Assembly (NCBI RefSeq): GCF_019263805.1
Contig: NZ_CP079195.1
Location: 1,529,001 to 1,593,000 of the forward strand
Origin: Polaribacter sp. NJDZ03
GTDB taxonomy: Bacteria; Bacteroidota; Bacteroidia; Flavobacteriales; Flavobacteriaceae
Direction of reading: 5' to 3'
Length of the DNA: 64,000 nucleotides
Below are positions 28,152 to 36,749 of the stretch, piece by piece. The position numbers and the translations under genes were made by a program. The notes beneath the pieces are model-generated. The model searched no databases. It had not been told where the DNA came from and was given only the letters and a program-made list of their open reading frames with translations. Position 1 is the first letter of the stretch. Every line of letters begins with the position of its first letter.

Positions 28152-28520
28152 TTAAACTGATTTTATCTCTGTAATTTTAGCATCACCCCAAAGACTTTCA
28201 ATATCATAATAGTCACGAACCTGTTTTTGAAAAATGTGTACCACTACGTTTACATAATCCATTAAAACCCACTCAGAGTTTGTTTGGCCTTCTATATGCC
28301 AAGGTTTGTCTTTAAGTTCTTTGCTTACTATTTTTTGAATAGAACCAGAAATTGCATTTACTTGTGTATTTGAGTTTCCCGAGCAGATTACAAAATAATC
28401 GCATACAGTATTCTCTATATCTCGTAAGTCTAATAATTGAATATTTTCTCCTTTTACCTCATCAATCCCTTTAATAATTAAAGCAATTAAATCATCTGTA
28501 CTTACTTTTTTATTTGTCAT
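28152..28520 (-). CDS. rsfS: Ribosome silencing factor RsfS
   Basis: 122 residues, the usual size. Key family blocks are ICSGNSNTQVNAIS, WHIEGQTNSEWVLMDY and VVHIFQKQVRDYYDIESLWGDA. RsfS binds ribosomal protein L14 (uL14) on the 50S subunit and blocks subunit joining when nutrients are low. First gene of the minus-strand ftsH operon; it is divergent from birA across an 87-bp spacer. Confidence 0.95.
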   Translation of the reverse strand: MTNKKVSTDDLIALIIKGIDEVKGENIQLLDLRDIENTVCDYFVICSGNSNTQVNAISGSIQKIVSKELKDKPWHIEGQTNSEWVLMDYVNVVVHIFQKQVRDYYDIESLWGDAKITEIKSV

Positions 28521-28542
28521 TAACTTTTTTCTATATTTAACG

Positions 28543-28550
28543 CAAAGTTA
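28543..28550 (-). promoter_or_regulatory. Putative -7 box of the rsfS-ftsH operon (TAACTTTG)
   Basis: On the minus strand TAACTTTG fits TAnnTTTG and lies 22 bp before the rsfS start codon. No good -33 element at the expected spacing. Confidence 0.4.
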
Positions 28551-28607
28551 TTATTTTTTTGCGAGTATTTTGTGTATTATTACAGTAGTTTACACTTTAT
28601 TTAACAC

Positions 28608-29339
28608 TTGAAAACAATCAAACTTAGTGCCACCGATTCTACGAATTCTTTTTTAAAGGATTTAGCTCAAAATTCTACCCTAGAGAATTTTACAACTGTT
28701 GTTACTCAAAACCAAACAAAAGGGAGAGGTCAGCAACAAAATAAGTGGGTTTCCGAACCACATAAAAACCTAACATTCAGCGTATTCATAAGTTTTAAAG
28801 ATTTAAAGGTAGTTCAAAAAAAATATTTAAACTTTGCTATTTCCTTATCTATTTATACTGTTTTATTAGCTAAAAACTTACCTAAACCATCTATAAAATG
28901 GCCTAACGACATTCTGTCAGCAAACAAGAAAATTTGTGGCATTTTAATTGAAAACACCTTTTCTGGTGATCGTATTAAAAATTCTTTTGTAGGAATTGGC
29001 TTAAATGTAAACCAAGAAATTTTCCCTGAACACTTAAAGAACGCTACTTCTTTAAAATTAGAAACGGGTTTAGAGTCTAATTTAGATCTTTTATTATCTA
29101 ATATTTTAGAAGAAATTCAAAAAAACATAAAATGCTTAACTTCTCAAAAATTTAAACTTTTGGAAGAAAAATATTTAGATGTATTGTATAAAAAAAATAT
29201 CCCTACTATGTTTAAAAATAGTAAGGATGAAATTTTTATGGGAATGATTTCTGGAATTTCAGATTTCGGAAAACTACAAGTTCTATTAGAAGATGATATT
29301 ATCCAAGAATTTGGACTTAAAGAAATTTCTTTTCTTTAA
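28608..29339 (+). CDS. birA: Biotin--[acetyl-CoA-carboxylase] ligase (BirA, no DNA-binding domain)
   Basis: 243 residues. Start is TTG at 28608: an in-frame TAA lies one codon upstream, and the conserved N-terminal block (LSATDSTNSFLKDL) begins a few residues in, so no ATG fits. The ligase site GRGQQQNKW (biotinyl-AMP binding) and KWPNDI are present. There is no N-terminal helix-turn-helix, so it is a pure enzyme that biotinylates acetyl-CoA carboxylase rather than a bifunctional repressor. It converges with the SRPBCC gene, overlapping by 4 bp. Confidence 0.92.
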   Translation: MKTIKLSATDSTNSFLKDLAQNSTLENFTTVVTQNQTKGRGQQQNKWVSEPHKNLTFSVFISFKDLKVVQKKYLNFAISLSIYTVLLAKNLPKPSIKWPNDILSANKKICGILIENTFSGDRIKNSFVGIGLNVNQEIFPEHLKNATSLKLETGLESNLDLLLSNILEEIQKNIKCLTSQKFKLLEEKYLDVLYKKNIPTMFKNSKDEIFMGMISGISDFGKLQVLLEDDIIQEFGLKEISFL

Positions 29340-29725
29340 AGTTTTCCTATATTTTCTGTAAGCGTATCTACAAATTTTGTCAATGGTTTTTTAATCATCA
29401 TTGCCATCATTGCATTAAATTCTCCATCGAATTTTAAGCTTACCTCTGTTTTATTTTCTGCAATTTCGTTAATATCCGCAGCTAAAGTAAAAGGTAATTT
29501 ACTACTTGCAGCACCTAATGTAATATTAGTAAATGGTGTTTTTTCTTTTAAAACGAGTCTAATCTCTGGCATACCAGGCAAACCGAATATAAAAGATTCA
29601 CCATCAACTTCAAATTTTTGAATATTCTCTGGCATTAATTGCTCAAAGTTCTTTAAATCTGTAAAAAAAGTAAACACTTCTTCAGCAGATTTCTCTATAG
29701 TAACTGTATTTCCGTTAATATTCAT
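29336..29725 (-). CDS. SRPBCC (START-like) family protein
   Basis: 129 residues with a helix-grip fold signature: EEVFTFFTDLKNFEQLMPENI at the N-terminus, then a beta sheet with VDGESFIFGLPGM, and a long C-terminal helix. These small proteins bind hydrophobic ligands or act as cyclase/coenzyme Q-binding-like proteins; the ligand is unknown. It lies 9 bp downstream of pyrE on the same strand and converges with birA by 4 bp, so it probably shares the pyrE transcript. Confidence 0.8.
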   Translation of the reverse strand: MNINGNTVTIEKSAEEVFTFFTDLKNFEQLMPENIQKFEVDGESFIFGLPGMPEIRLVLKEKTPFTNITLGAASSKLPFTLAADINEIAENKTEVSLKFDGEFNAMMAMMIKKPLTKFVDTLTENIGKL

Positions 29726-29734
29726 GCTTCAATT

Positions 29735-30376
29735 TTATTGTTTCCACTCACTTGGGTTCTTTCTCCAATCATTTAATGTTGCCAACTCTTTATCTGTAAT
29801 ATAATTACTATCTAAAGCTTGTTCTAACAAGTTTTCGTAATTACTTAAAGTAGTTAATCCTACATTTTTTTCTTCAAAATTCTTCTTTGCAATATCAAAT
29901 CCATAAGAAAAAATAGCAACCATACCTTTTACAACACCACCCGCTTCTTTTAAAGCTTCCACTGCATTTAAGCTACTATTACCTGTACTTATTAAATCTT
30001 CAATTACAACAACATTTTGTCCGCTTTCTAAATGCCCTTCAATTTGGTTCTTTCTACCATGCTTTTTTGGCTCTGGCCTAACATAAATAAAAGGAACACC
30101 TAATTGTTGCGCTACTAAAACCCCAATAGCAATTGCACCTGTAGCAACACCAGCAATAACATCTGGCTTACCATATTCTAATTCTACAAGTTTTGATATT
30201 TCTTCTTTAAGAAAAACACGAACTGGAGGATAAGATAAAGTAACTCTATTATCACAATATATTGGAGACTTCCAACCTGACGCCCAATTAAAGGGATCAT
30301 TTGGGCTTAACTTTATTGCTTTTATTTGCAATAAAAGTTCAGCTGTTTTTTTTGCCGTATCTTTGTTTAAAATCAT
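29735..30376 (-). CDS. pyrE: Orotate phosphoribosyltransferase (PyrE)
   Basis: 213 residues from the ATG at 30374-30376 (MILNKDTAKKTAELLL), which is the start typical for flavobacterial PyrE; a longer frame to 30424 would overlap the divergent Nudix gene and is not used. The PRPP-binding motif VVVIEDLISTGNSS and the hood region FIYVRPEPKKHG are clear. It makes OMP from orotate and PRPP in pyrimidine synthesis. The start codon lies only 7 bp from that of the divergent Nudix gene. Confidence 0.94.
   Translation of the reverse strand: MILNKDTAKKTAELLLQIKAIKLSPNDPFNWASGWKSPIYCDNRVTLSYPPVRVFLKEEISKLVELEYGKPDVIAGVATGAIAIGVLVAQQLGVPFIYVRPEPKKHGRKNQIEGHLESGQNVVVIEDLISTGNSSLNAVEALKEAGGVVKGMVAIFSYGFDIAKKNFEEKNVGLTTLSNYENLLEQALDSNYITDKELATLNDWRKNPSEWKQ
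30358..30365 (+). promoter_or_regulatory. Putative -7 box for the Nudix gene, inside pyrE (TATCTTTG)
   Basis: TATCTTTG fits TAnnTTTG and lies 18 bp before the Nudix ATG at 30384, over the first codons of the divergent pyrE. No clear -33 element. Confidence 0.45.
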
Positions 30377-30380
30377 ATCG

Positions 30381-30388
30381 CAAATGTA
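30381..30388 (-). promoter_or_regulatory. Putative -7 box for pyrE, over the Nudix start codon (TACATTTG)
   Basis: On the minus strand TACATTTG fits TAnnTTTG and ends 4 bp before the pyrE ATG. It covers the Nudix ATG (30384-30386). The pyrE message would then be leaderless. Confidence 0.45.
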
Positions 30389-30986
30389 TAAAGTTTTTGT
30401 AAATGATACGCCAATAATTTTCACTTCTTCTTCACAAAAAGAAAATATTTTTCCTGTTTACAATTTTAAGAATGTTGTTTTTGATGAAATTATTCTGAAA
30501 CTAAAAAACAATGAACTTAAAGGAGTTATTTTTTACTCGACTGACTTAGAGAATGATTGGAAATCTTTTTTAACAAATATGAAAGTAATTCCCGCCGCTG
30601 GCGGATTAGTGCTAAACCCCAAAAAAGAAGTTTTATTTATTTTAAGAAACGGTGTTTGGGATTTACCTAAAGGATGGATTGAAAAAGAAGAAACAATAGA
30701 AACCGCAGCAATTAGGGAAGTAACAGAAGAATGTGGCATTTCTAACCTGCAACTTATCAAACCTTTAATTACTACTTATCATATTTATTTTCATAAAGGA
30801 GTTAAATTAAAACAGACTTATTGGTATTTAATGACTTCTAATTATTCAGAAAAATTAACACCTCAACTAGAAGAAGGCATTACCGAAGTTGTTTTTAAAA
30901 ATAAAACAGCCATTGAAGCTGCATTAGAAAATACGTACGCTAACATTCAATTAGTGTATAACACCTATTTAGAAACCACTAATTAG
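30384..30986 (+). CDS. Nudix hydrolase
   Basis: 200 residues. The ATG at 30384 is preferred over a TTG at 30363, which overlaps pyrE and a promoter-like box. The first 65 residues are a small N-terminal domain (MYKVFVNDTPIIF...), and the Nudix box runs GWIEKEETIETAAIREVTEECGI in the middle of the chain, complete with the GX5E and REVTEE residues. Substrate not predictable; the NUDIX fold here has a C-terminal tail ending near a conserved tyrosine-rich helix. Divergent from pyrE with 7 bp between start codons. Confidence 0.88.
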   Translation: MYKVFVNDTPIIFTSSSQKENIFPVYNFKNVVFDEIILKLKNNELKGVIFYSTDLENDWKSFLTNMKVIPAAGGLVLNPKKEVLFILRNGVWDLPKGWIEKEETIETAAIREVTEECGISNLQLIKPLITTYHIYFHKGVKLKQTYWYLMTSNYSEKLTPQLEEGITEVVFKNKTAIEAALENTYANIQLVYNTYLETTN

Positions 30987-31181
30987 TAAAGTACTGAAGA
31001 TTAATTTAGGTTAAATCTGAAAGTTAAGGTACTTTTTTATATTATTTTTTCTTCTTAACTCCGTTAAACACTTCTTTTTTAGTTAGTTCATATTTATGAA
31101 TTGGTAACCTACTTATCTGATAAATACATTTGTATGGATTAACAATCCTCACAAGAAAGGTCTTTTTTTAAAAAAACCGTC

Positions 31182-31189
31182 TATCTTTG
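31182..31189 (+). promoter_or_regulatory. Putative -7 box for the SulP gene (TATCTTTG)
   Basis: TATCTTTG fits TAnnTTTG and lies 23 bp before the ATG at 31213. No clear -33 element. Confidence 0.45.
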
Positions 31190-31212
31190 CCGACTTTAAA
31201 AATTACCAAATT

Positions 31213-33105
31213 ATGACTGAATTTATTAGAAAAATATTACCAAACGCAAAAGATGATGTACTTGCCGGAATAACCGTTTCCTTAGCAATGATACCAGAAG
31301 TTGTAGCTTTTGCCTTTGTAGCACAAATAAGTCCTATTGTGGCATTGTTCGGTGCTTTTGTAGTAGGAATTATTTCAGCAAGTTTTGGTGGAAGACCAGG
31401 TTTAATCTCTGGAGCCGCAGGTGCCGTAGCAGTAATTTTTGTACACATGATACAAGAAGGACATGCAAAAGGCTTGTTATTTGACAATCCGGTAGAAAAT
31501 ATGGGCTATTTTTATCTCTTAGCCGCCGTTGTTTTAATGGGGGTGATACAAATTTTTGCAGGACTCTTTAAGTTAGGTAAATTTGTACGTCTAATTCCGC
31601 ATCCCGTAATGATGGGGTTTGTAAACGGTTTGGCCATTGTTATTTTTATGGCACAATTGGGAATGTTTAAAGAAAATAAAAAAGATTTCTACGGACAAAA
31701 TATGCGTAAAACCGAATCTAAAGAATTGGTTTATAGCGTATCTAATAACCAAGTTAAAGATTTAGTTTCTAACACGGTAATATTTACTATTGATGATAAT
31801 ATCGTTAAAAATAGTACTACCAACGAAGAGTTATTTTTAATTTCTGAAGGTCAGGTTTTTGATCTTAACACTAAAAAAGTAGTTTTTAATGTTTCTGACG
31901 AAGGCTTTTATGCTGTAAAAGATTCTGGAGTTGTAAAATATAGCATGCAAGGCAACACCTTATATATAATGATTGGCTTGGTATTATTAACCATGTTAAT
32001 CGTTTGGGGTTTACCTAAAATTACAACAAAAATTCCGGCTGCATTAACAGCTATTTTAATAGTTACTTTAATCTCTATTTTTAGCGGATTAAACTCAATT
32101 AATGTTGGAGATTTTATTAGAGACGGTGGTGGAGCTGGTTTAAACGGAATTGCAGAACTTTCTAAAAACTTAAATGTTTTAGAATTATGGAGCAACCTTC
32201 CTTTTAATTTAGATACTTTAAAATTTATTGCTCCGTATGCATTTTTAGCAGCGTCAGTTGGTTTAATAGAAACCTTAATGACTATGAATCTAGTTGATGA
32301 GTTAACAGAAACTAGAGGAAACGGAAATAGAGAATGTATTGCGCAAGGTGCAGGAAATATTGTAAGTGGTGCCTTTGGAGGAACTGGTGGTTGTGGTATG
32401 ATTGGGCAAACGGTGATAAACATTAATGCTGGCGGACGTGGACGTTTATCTGGTATTATGATGGCCTTAACCCTACTTACCTTTATTTTATTTGCCGATA
32501 AATATATTGAGCAAGTACCTATTGCAGCGCTTGTTGGTGTAATGTTTATGATGGTGATAGAAACATTTGCTTGGTCTAGTTTTAGAATTTTAAAGAAAAT
32601 ACCAATGTCTGATGCTGCTGTATTAATTATAGTGTCTGCCGTAACAGTTTTCTTTGACCTAGCCATTGCAGTATTTGTTGGGGTTATTATTTCTGCTTTA
32701 TCTTTTGCATGGACAAGTGCTAAGAAAATTAGAGCTAGAAAACGTTTTAAAGCAGACGGAACAAAAATTTATGAAATTTGGGGACCACTTTTCTTTGGAA
32801 GTATCACTGAATTTAATGGGAAATTTGACATCAAAAATGATCCAGACGTTGTAGAAATAGATTTTGTAGAAGCTCGTGTAACCGACCATTCTGCCATAGA
32901 AGCTATCTTTAATTTGGTTGAAAAATACCAAGCTGCTGGAAAAAAAATTACACTAAAACACTTAAGTGAAGATTGTAAATTGTTGCTATTTAAATCGAGC
33001 CCTGTTTTTTCTGAGGTTATTTTAGAAGATATTGATGACCCTCGTTATCATTTAGCTGCAAATCCTGAAGATTTCCCTAAACCTTTGGGGGAATATAAGT
33101 TTTAG
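31213..33105 (+). CDS. SulP family anion transporter with STAS domain and a repeat-containing insert
   Basis: 630 residues. The transmembrane core (about 15-510) has the SulP pattern with FGGRPGLISGAAGAVAV early on and the ETRGNGNRECIAQGAGN block later; the C-terminal 110 residues are a STAS domain. It probably imports sulfate, bicarbonate or a related anion, likely with Na+ or H+. Residues about 170-250 form an insert between membrane helices made of roughly 17-residue repeats, not seen in typical SulP proteins. A 34-bp palindromic terminator follows. It is monocistronic. Confidence 0.92.
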   Translation: MTEFIRKILPNAKDDVLAGITVSLAMIPEVVAFAFVAQISPIVALFGAFVVGIISASFGGRPGLISGAAGAVAVIFVHMIQEGHAKGLLFDNPVENMGYFYLLAAVVLMGVIQIFAGLFKLGKFVRLIPHPVMMGFVNGLAIVIFMAQLGMFKENKKDFYGQNMRKTESKELVYSVSNNQVKDLVSNTVIFTIDDNIVKNSTTNEELFLISEGQVFDLNTKKVVFNVSDEGFYAVKDSGVVKYSMQGNTLYIMIGLVLLTMLIVWGLPKITTKIPAALTAILIVTLISIFSGLNSINVGDFIRDGGGAGLNGIAELSKNLNVLELWSNLPFNLDTLKFIAPYAFLAASVGLIETLMTMNLVDELTETRGNGNRECIAQGAGNIVSGAFGGTGGCGMIGQTVININAGGRGRLSGIMMALTLLTFILFADKYIEQVPIAALVGVMFMMVIETFAWSSFRILKKIPMSDAAVLIIVSAVTVFFDLAIAVFVGVIISALSFAWTSAKKIRARKRFKADGTKIYEIWGPLFFGSITEFNGKFDIKNDPDVVEIDFVEARVTDHSAIEAIFNLVEKYQAAGKKITLKHLSEDCKLLLFKSSPVFSEVILEDIDDPRYHLAANPEDFPKPLGEYKF

Positions 33106-33127
33106 AAGAAGGTATTTATAGATTGTT

Positions 33128-33161
33128 AAAAAAGCTCAACTTTTAAAAGTTGAGCTTTTTT
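33128..33161. terminator. Bidirectional Rho-independent terminator
   Basis: A perfect 34-bp palindrome with arms AAAAAAGCTCAACTTTT and its complement, ending in T-runs on both strands. It lies between convergent SulP (+) and helicase (-) genes. Confidence 0.9.
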
Positions 33162-33166
33162 GTTGT

Positions 33167-36100
33167 TTATCCTATTGCTAATTTTGCAGCATCTTTCCAT
33201 AAATAATGTGGCATTGGCTCATTTAATTCCCAATTGATACTCATTGGTTTAGAACCATAATAATCTTTTAGATTTCCTTCTCCAATAAAAACATATCCAT
33301 TAGTATTTCCGAATTCATTTTTTGCTTTTTCACGAACAAAAAGTAATATTCTTTTTTCGGTTATTTTATGATTTATATAAGACAATCCTTTTCCTGTATC
33401 TGGTCTAGCAGAATTTTGAGTTTGCCAGTGAAATAATAATTCATTTACAGCATAATCATCATACATCGTTGTTGGGGAGAAGTTTTCTTCTGATTTTATT
33501 AAATTGATAAATAAAAGTTCAGTATTTATATCCTTTTTTTCTGCTATTCCTTCTCTGATAGTAGATTTGTCATCAAAACTACTAAATTTAAAAGCTACTA
33601 ATATTTGGTCTCTAGTGTAACGGCTATGTAATTTTAAAGGTTGTAGATACGGAAGATTAATTGGTAATTCTTTAAAATCTATATTTTCAATTAAGAATTC
33701 AAGAACTTCTTTTATTTCTTCCACTAAAGTAGGATTGTTTCCAATTTGTTTGATACTCTCTTCTAAAGAATTAAAAGAACCTTTTTTTAACCAAATATCA
33801 TAATGAAGCATTAAAAGCATTGTTTTTTCATTTTCTTTTAATTCAGATAAAACCAATTTAAAATTCTGTTTTGCAATTTTTAAAATGAAAGTAAAATAAC
33901 TTAATGAGTTTGTAGATAACCATTTATTAGAAATAGCAGAAACAATAGCCTTTTCATTTTCGGTATTAAAATCTTCTATTTTTCCTGCAAGTTGACATAG
34001 TCTTTTCCAGCTACCTCTTTTGTAAATATCTTGTAAAGGAATCGAGTAGAGCTTGCTAAAGTTTCCAATAGTTAAAGGTAAGTTTGTATCATGCTGAAAA
34101 CTTTTAATTTTACTAATTAAATTCTTTTTATTTAGAGAAGTGGCAGCTGCTATATTTTCAAGAATAGTTTCTTTTGTCTTTTTCTCTAAAATAATAGAAC
34201 AACCTAAAGGAAGATGAGGGAAATCATCTTCAATTTCTTTAGAAACAGTAGTATTTGTTTTACCAATTAAAGCTCTAAATTTACTTTCAAAATTATATTC
34301 TGGTTTAGAGTTTCCAACAAAATCCAACACCGTTAAACAGTCTTTTTCTTCATGAAGTCTTAAACCTCTTCCTAGTTGTTGTAAAAATACCGTTAAGCTT
34401 TCTGTTGGTCTTAAAAAGAGTACTGTGTCTATTTCCGGAATATCAATTCCTTCATTAAACATGTCAACAACAAATAAATAATTAATCTCTTTTTTCTCTA
34501 ATTGCTGACGGATAAAAACTCTTTCATTACTATTATTACTTGTAAGATAAGCTGCTCTTAAACCTGCTAAAGTGAATTTTTGTGCCATGTATTTGGCATG
34601 TTCTATAGAAACACAATATCCTAATGTTCTTACATCATTTATGTCTTTTGAATATTTATCTAAAGCACCTATTATTTCTCTAACTCTTCTATCACTTCCT
34701 GTGTAAAGGTTTGTCAGTTCACTAGCTACATATTTACCTTTTACCCAACTTACGTTTGTTAAATCAATACTATCTGTAATTCCAAAGTATTGAAAAGGAC
34801 AAAGCAGTTTTCTATTCATTGCTTCAGGTAACCTAATTTCTGCGGCAATTTTATTATCAAAATCATCAAGAATATCCCCACCATCCATACGTTCTGGTGT
34901 TGCGGTTAAGCCAAGTAAAACTTTTGGTTTAAAATAGTTGATTATTTTTCGATAGCTATTTGCTGTTTGATGATGGCATTCATCAACAATAATAAAGTCA
35001 TAATAATCTGGTGATAAATTAGAATTTTCTAGTTGGTTATTTACTGATTGAACGGAAGCAAAAACAAATTCGAAATTATCAGGAACCATACCGTCCACCC
35101 ATAATTCGCCAATATTATTGTTTCTTAAAACTCCTTGAAAAGTAGATAATGATTTTTGTAGTATTTCTTTTCTATGCGCAAGGAATAAGAGTTTAGATGA
35201 TTTGTTATTTTGTTTAAAACGTTTGTAATCAAATGCGGAAATAACTGTTTTACCAGTTCCTGTTGCTGCAACTACAAGGTTTCTAAATCGGTTATGTACA
35301 GTTCTTTCTACTTCTAATTTTTCTAAAACTTCATTTTGATAAGGAAATGGTTTAATATCAAATAAAGCAGTTGTATTCACGTAAGGCTTGCTAAATTTAC
35401 TTTGTTTTAATGCATTTTGAAGTTTTTCTTTATGAATAGAATCATCAAACGTTTCAAAATCTTTACTTAGCCAATAAGCATCAAAAGTTTTTTGAAATTT
35501 ATCTATAATATGACCAACTTCTTTTGTTGTAATTTTTAGATTCCATTCTAAACCATCCGTAAGAGCAGATCTAGAAAAGTTAGAAGAACCTATGTATGCT
35601 GTATGAAAACCCGTGTTTCTGTAAAATAAATAAGCTTTAGCATGTAATCTTTCATTAGATGTGTTGTAAGATATTTTAACTTCTGTATTTGGTAGTTTAG
35701 AAAGTAATTGAATGGCTTTATAATCTGTAGCGCCAATATATGTGGTTGTTATTACCTTTAATTTTCCGCCACGTTCTGTAAACTCTCTTAATTCTTTTTC
35801 AAGAATTATAATGCCTTTAAATTTGATAAAAGATACTAATAGGTTTATTTGATTTGAAGAAAGGATTTCTTTTTTAAGTTCACTTTCTAAAGATAAACCG
35901 CCATTTCCTCCTGTAAATAATTCGCTTTGGGTTAACCTTGTATAGGGCGTTATTTCTTTAAGTCTTAAATCTAAATTAAAAAAATGTGCATCCGTTTTAG
36001 AAAAAACAGCTTTTAAAATTTCTCCTTCAATATTTATTAAATCTCCTTCAAACTCTTGTTTGTTAAGCTCTTCTTTTAGTAACTTAATTATTTTATTAGC

Positions 36101-36301
36101 AATTTCTATTTGTAGTTCTATTTTTCCTTTTATAAGCTGAAAAGCATGTTTTACCGTTAGTGCTAAATGTTTAGATAAAATACTCGAAGCCTCCTCTTTA
36201 TCAATTTTAATTTTCTTTAAATAGAATTTTTCTTTGTCTAGCTTATTTAAATTCGCAGAAACTAACTGTGTTATTAATTCTTCGTAAATTCCTTGATTCA
36301 T
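33167..36301 (-). CDS. PLD-nuclease / SF2 helicase / DUF3427 protein
   Basis: 1044 residues. After a helical N-terminus there is a phospholipase D-type nuclease domain with the HxK motif (H220, LHAKAYLF, then GSSNFS). A superfamily 2 helicase follows with P-loop AATGTGKT (about 345-352), DECHH (D440) and GLTATPERMDGG. The second RecA lobe contains QQLGRGLRLH. The last third ends in a DUF3427-like domain (KFSSFDDKSTIREG, FLFHWQTQNSARPDTGKGLSY-type region). No signal peptide. The start overlaps the stop of the Nudix gene by ATGA, so the two are translated together. This architecture is typical of nucleic-acid-processing proteins suspected of defence or repair; activity not shown. Confidence 0.88.
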   Translation of the reverse strand: MNQGIYEELITQLVSANLNKLDKEKFYLKKIKIDKEEASSILSKHLALTVKHAFQLIKGKIELQIEIANKIIKLLKEELNKQEFEGDLINIEGEILKAVFSKTDAHFFNLDLRLKEITPYTRLTQSELFTGGNGGLSLESELKKEILSSNQINLLVSFIKFKGIIILEKELREFTERGGKLKVITTTYIGATDYKAIQLLSKLPNTEVKISYNTSNERLHAKAYLFYRNTGFHTAYIGSSNFSRSALTDGLEWNLKITTKEVGHIIDKFQKTFDAYWLSKDFETFDDSIHKEKLQNALKQSKFSKPYVNTTALFDIKPFPYQNEVLEKLEVERTVHNRFRNLVVAATGTGKTVISAFDYKRFKQNNKSSKLLFLAHRKEILQKSLSTFQGVLRNNNIGELWVDGMVPDNFEFVFASVQSVNNQLENSNLSPDYYDFIIVDECHHQTANSYRKIINYFKPKVLLGLTATPERMDGGDILDDFDNKIAAEIRLPEAMNRKLLCPFQYFGITDSIDLTNVSWVKGKYVASELTNLYTGSDRRVREIIGALDKYSKDINDVRTLGYCVSIEHAKYMAQKFTLAGLRAAYLTSNNSNERVFIRQQLEKKEINYLFVVDMFNEGIDIPEIDTVLFLRPTESLTVFLQQLGRGLRLHEEKDCLTVLDFVGNSKPEYNFESKFRALIGKTNTTVSKEIEDDFPHLPLGCSIILEKKTKETILENIAAATSLNKKNLISKIKSFQHDTNLPLTIGNFSKLYSIPLQDIYKRGSWKRLCQLAGKIEDFNTENEKAIVSAISNKWLSTNSLSYFTFILKIAKQNFKLVLSELKENEKTMLLMLHYDIWLKKGSFNSLEESIKQIGNNPTLVEEIKEVLEFLIENIDFKELPINLPYLQPLKLHSRYTRDQILVAFKFSSFDDKSTIREGIAEKKDINTELLFINLIKSEENFSPTTMYDDYAVNELLFHWQTQNSARPDTGKGLSYINHKITEKRILLFVREKAKNEFGNTNGYVFIGEGNLKDYYGSKPMSINWELNEPMPHYLWKDAAKLAIG

Positions 36302-36690
36302 AATGCTAAAAATTCTTTTAAAATTGGTAAATCTGCATCAGCCCAATCTAAGTTAATTAATTCGTTTTTATTAACTAAAACAAAATCAGAATGCTCTTTA
36401 AATAACAATTCCCCTGAAACATAATCAGCAATAAATGGAATTAATTTAATTTTAAAATCAGAATATTGATGAATGACAGGAGTAAGTCTTTTCTTTACAT
36501 CAATAATAATGTTTAGCTCCTCAAATATTTCTCTTTTTATACAATCAATTTCAGTTTCACCTTTTTCAATCTTTCCACCTGCAAATTCCCATTTCAAAGG
36601 AAGTTTCATTGTATCGCTTCGTTGAACAGCTAAAATTTTGTCATCAAAATGGATGATTGCACAAGTAACAAGGGGTGTTTTTGTTTTCAA
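36298..36690 (-). CDS. MutT-like Nudix hydrolase coupled to the PLD-helicase
   Basis: 130 residues, a MutT-type Nudix protein. The Nudix box starts at G39 (GKIEKGETEIDCIKREIFEEL), with the catalytic E57-E58 pair, and the preceding WEFAGGKIE is typical of (d)NTP-cleaning MutT enzymes. It overlaps the PLD-helicase start by 4 bases (ATGA), which ties their synthesis. It could hydrolyse an oxidised or signalling nucleotide and so prevent or control action of the helicase partner; this is inference. Confidence 0.87.
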   Translation of the reverse strand: MKTKTPLVTCAIIHFDDKILAVQRSDTMKLPLKWEFAGGKIEKGETEIDCIKREIFEELNIIIDVKKRLTPVIHQYSDFKIKLIPFIADYVSGELLFKEHSDFVLVNKNELINLDWADADLPILKEFLAL

Positions 36691-36749
36691 TTTTATTTAA
36701 ACTATTTTCTAAAATAAATAATATTATCTTCTTTTCCTATAAAAATCCA

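Noticed and set aside
30377..30424. Longer N-terminus for PyrE
   Set aside because: It overlaps the Nudix coding start and has no homology; the conserved start is at 30376.
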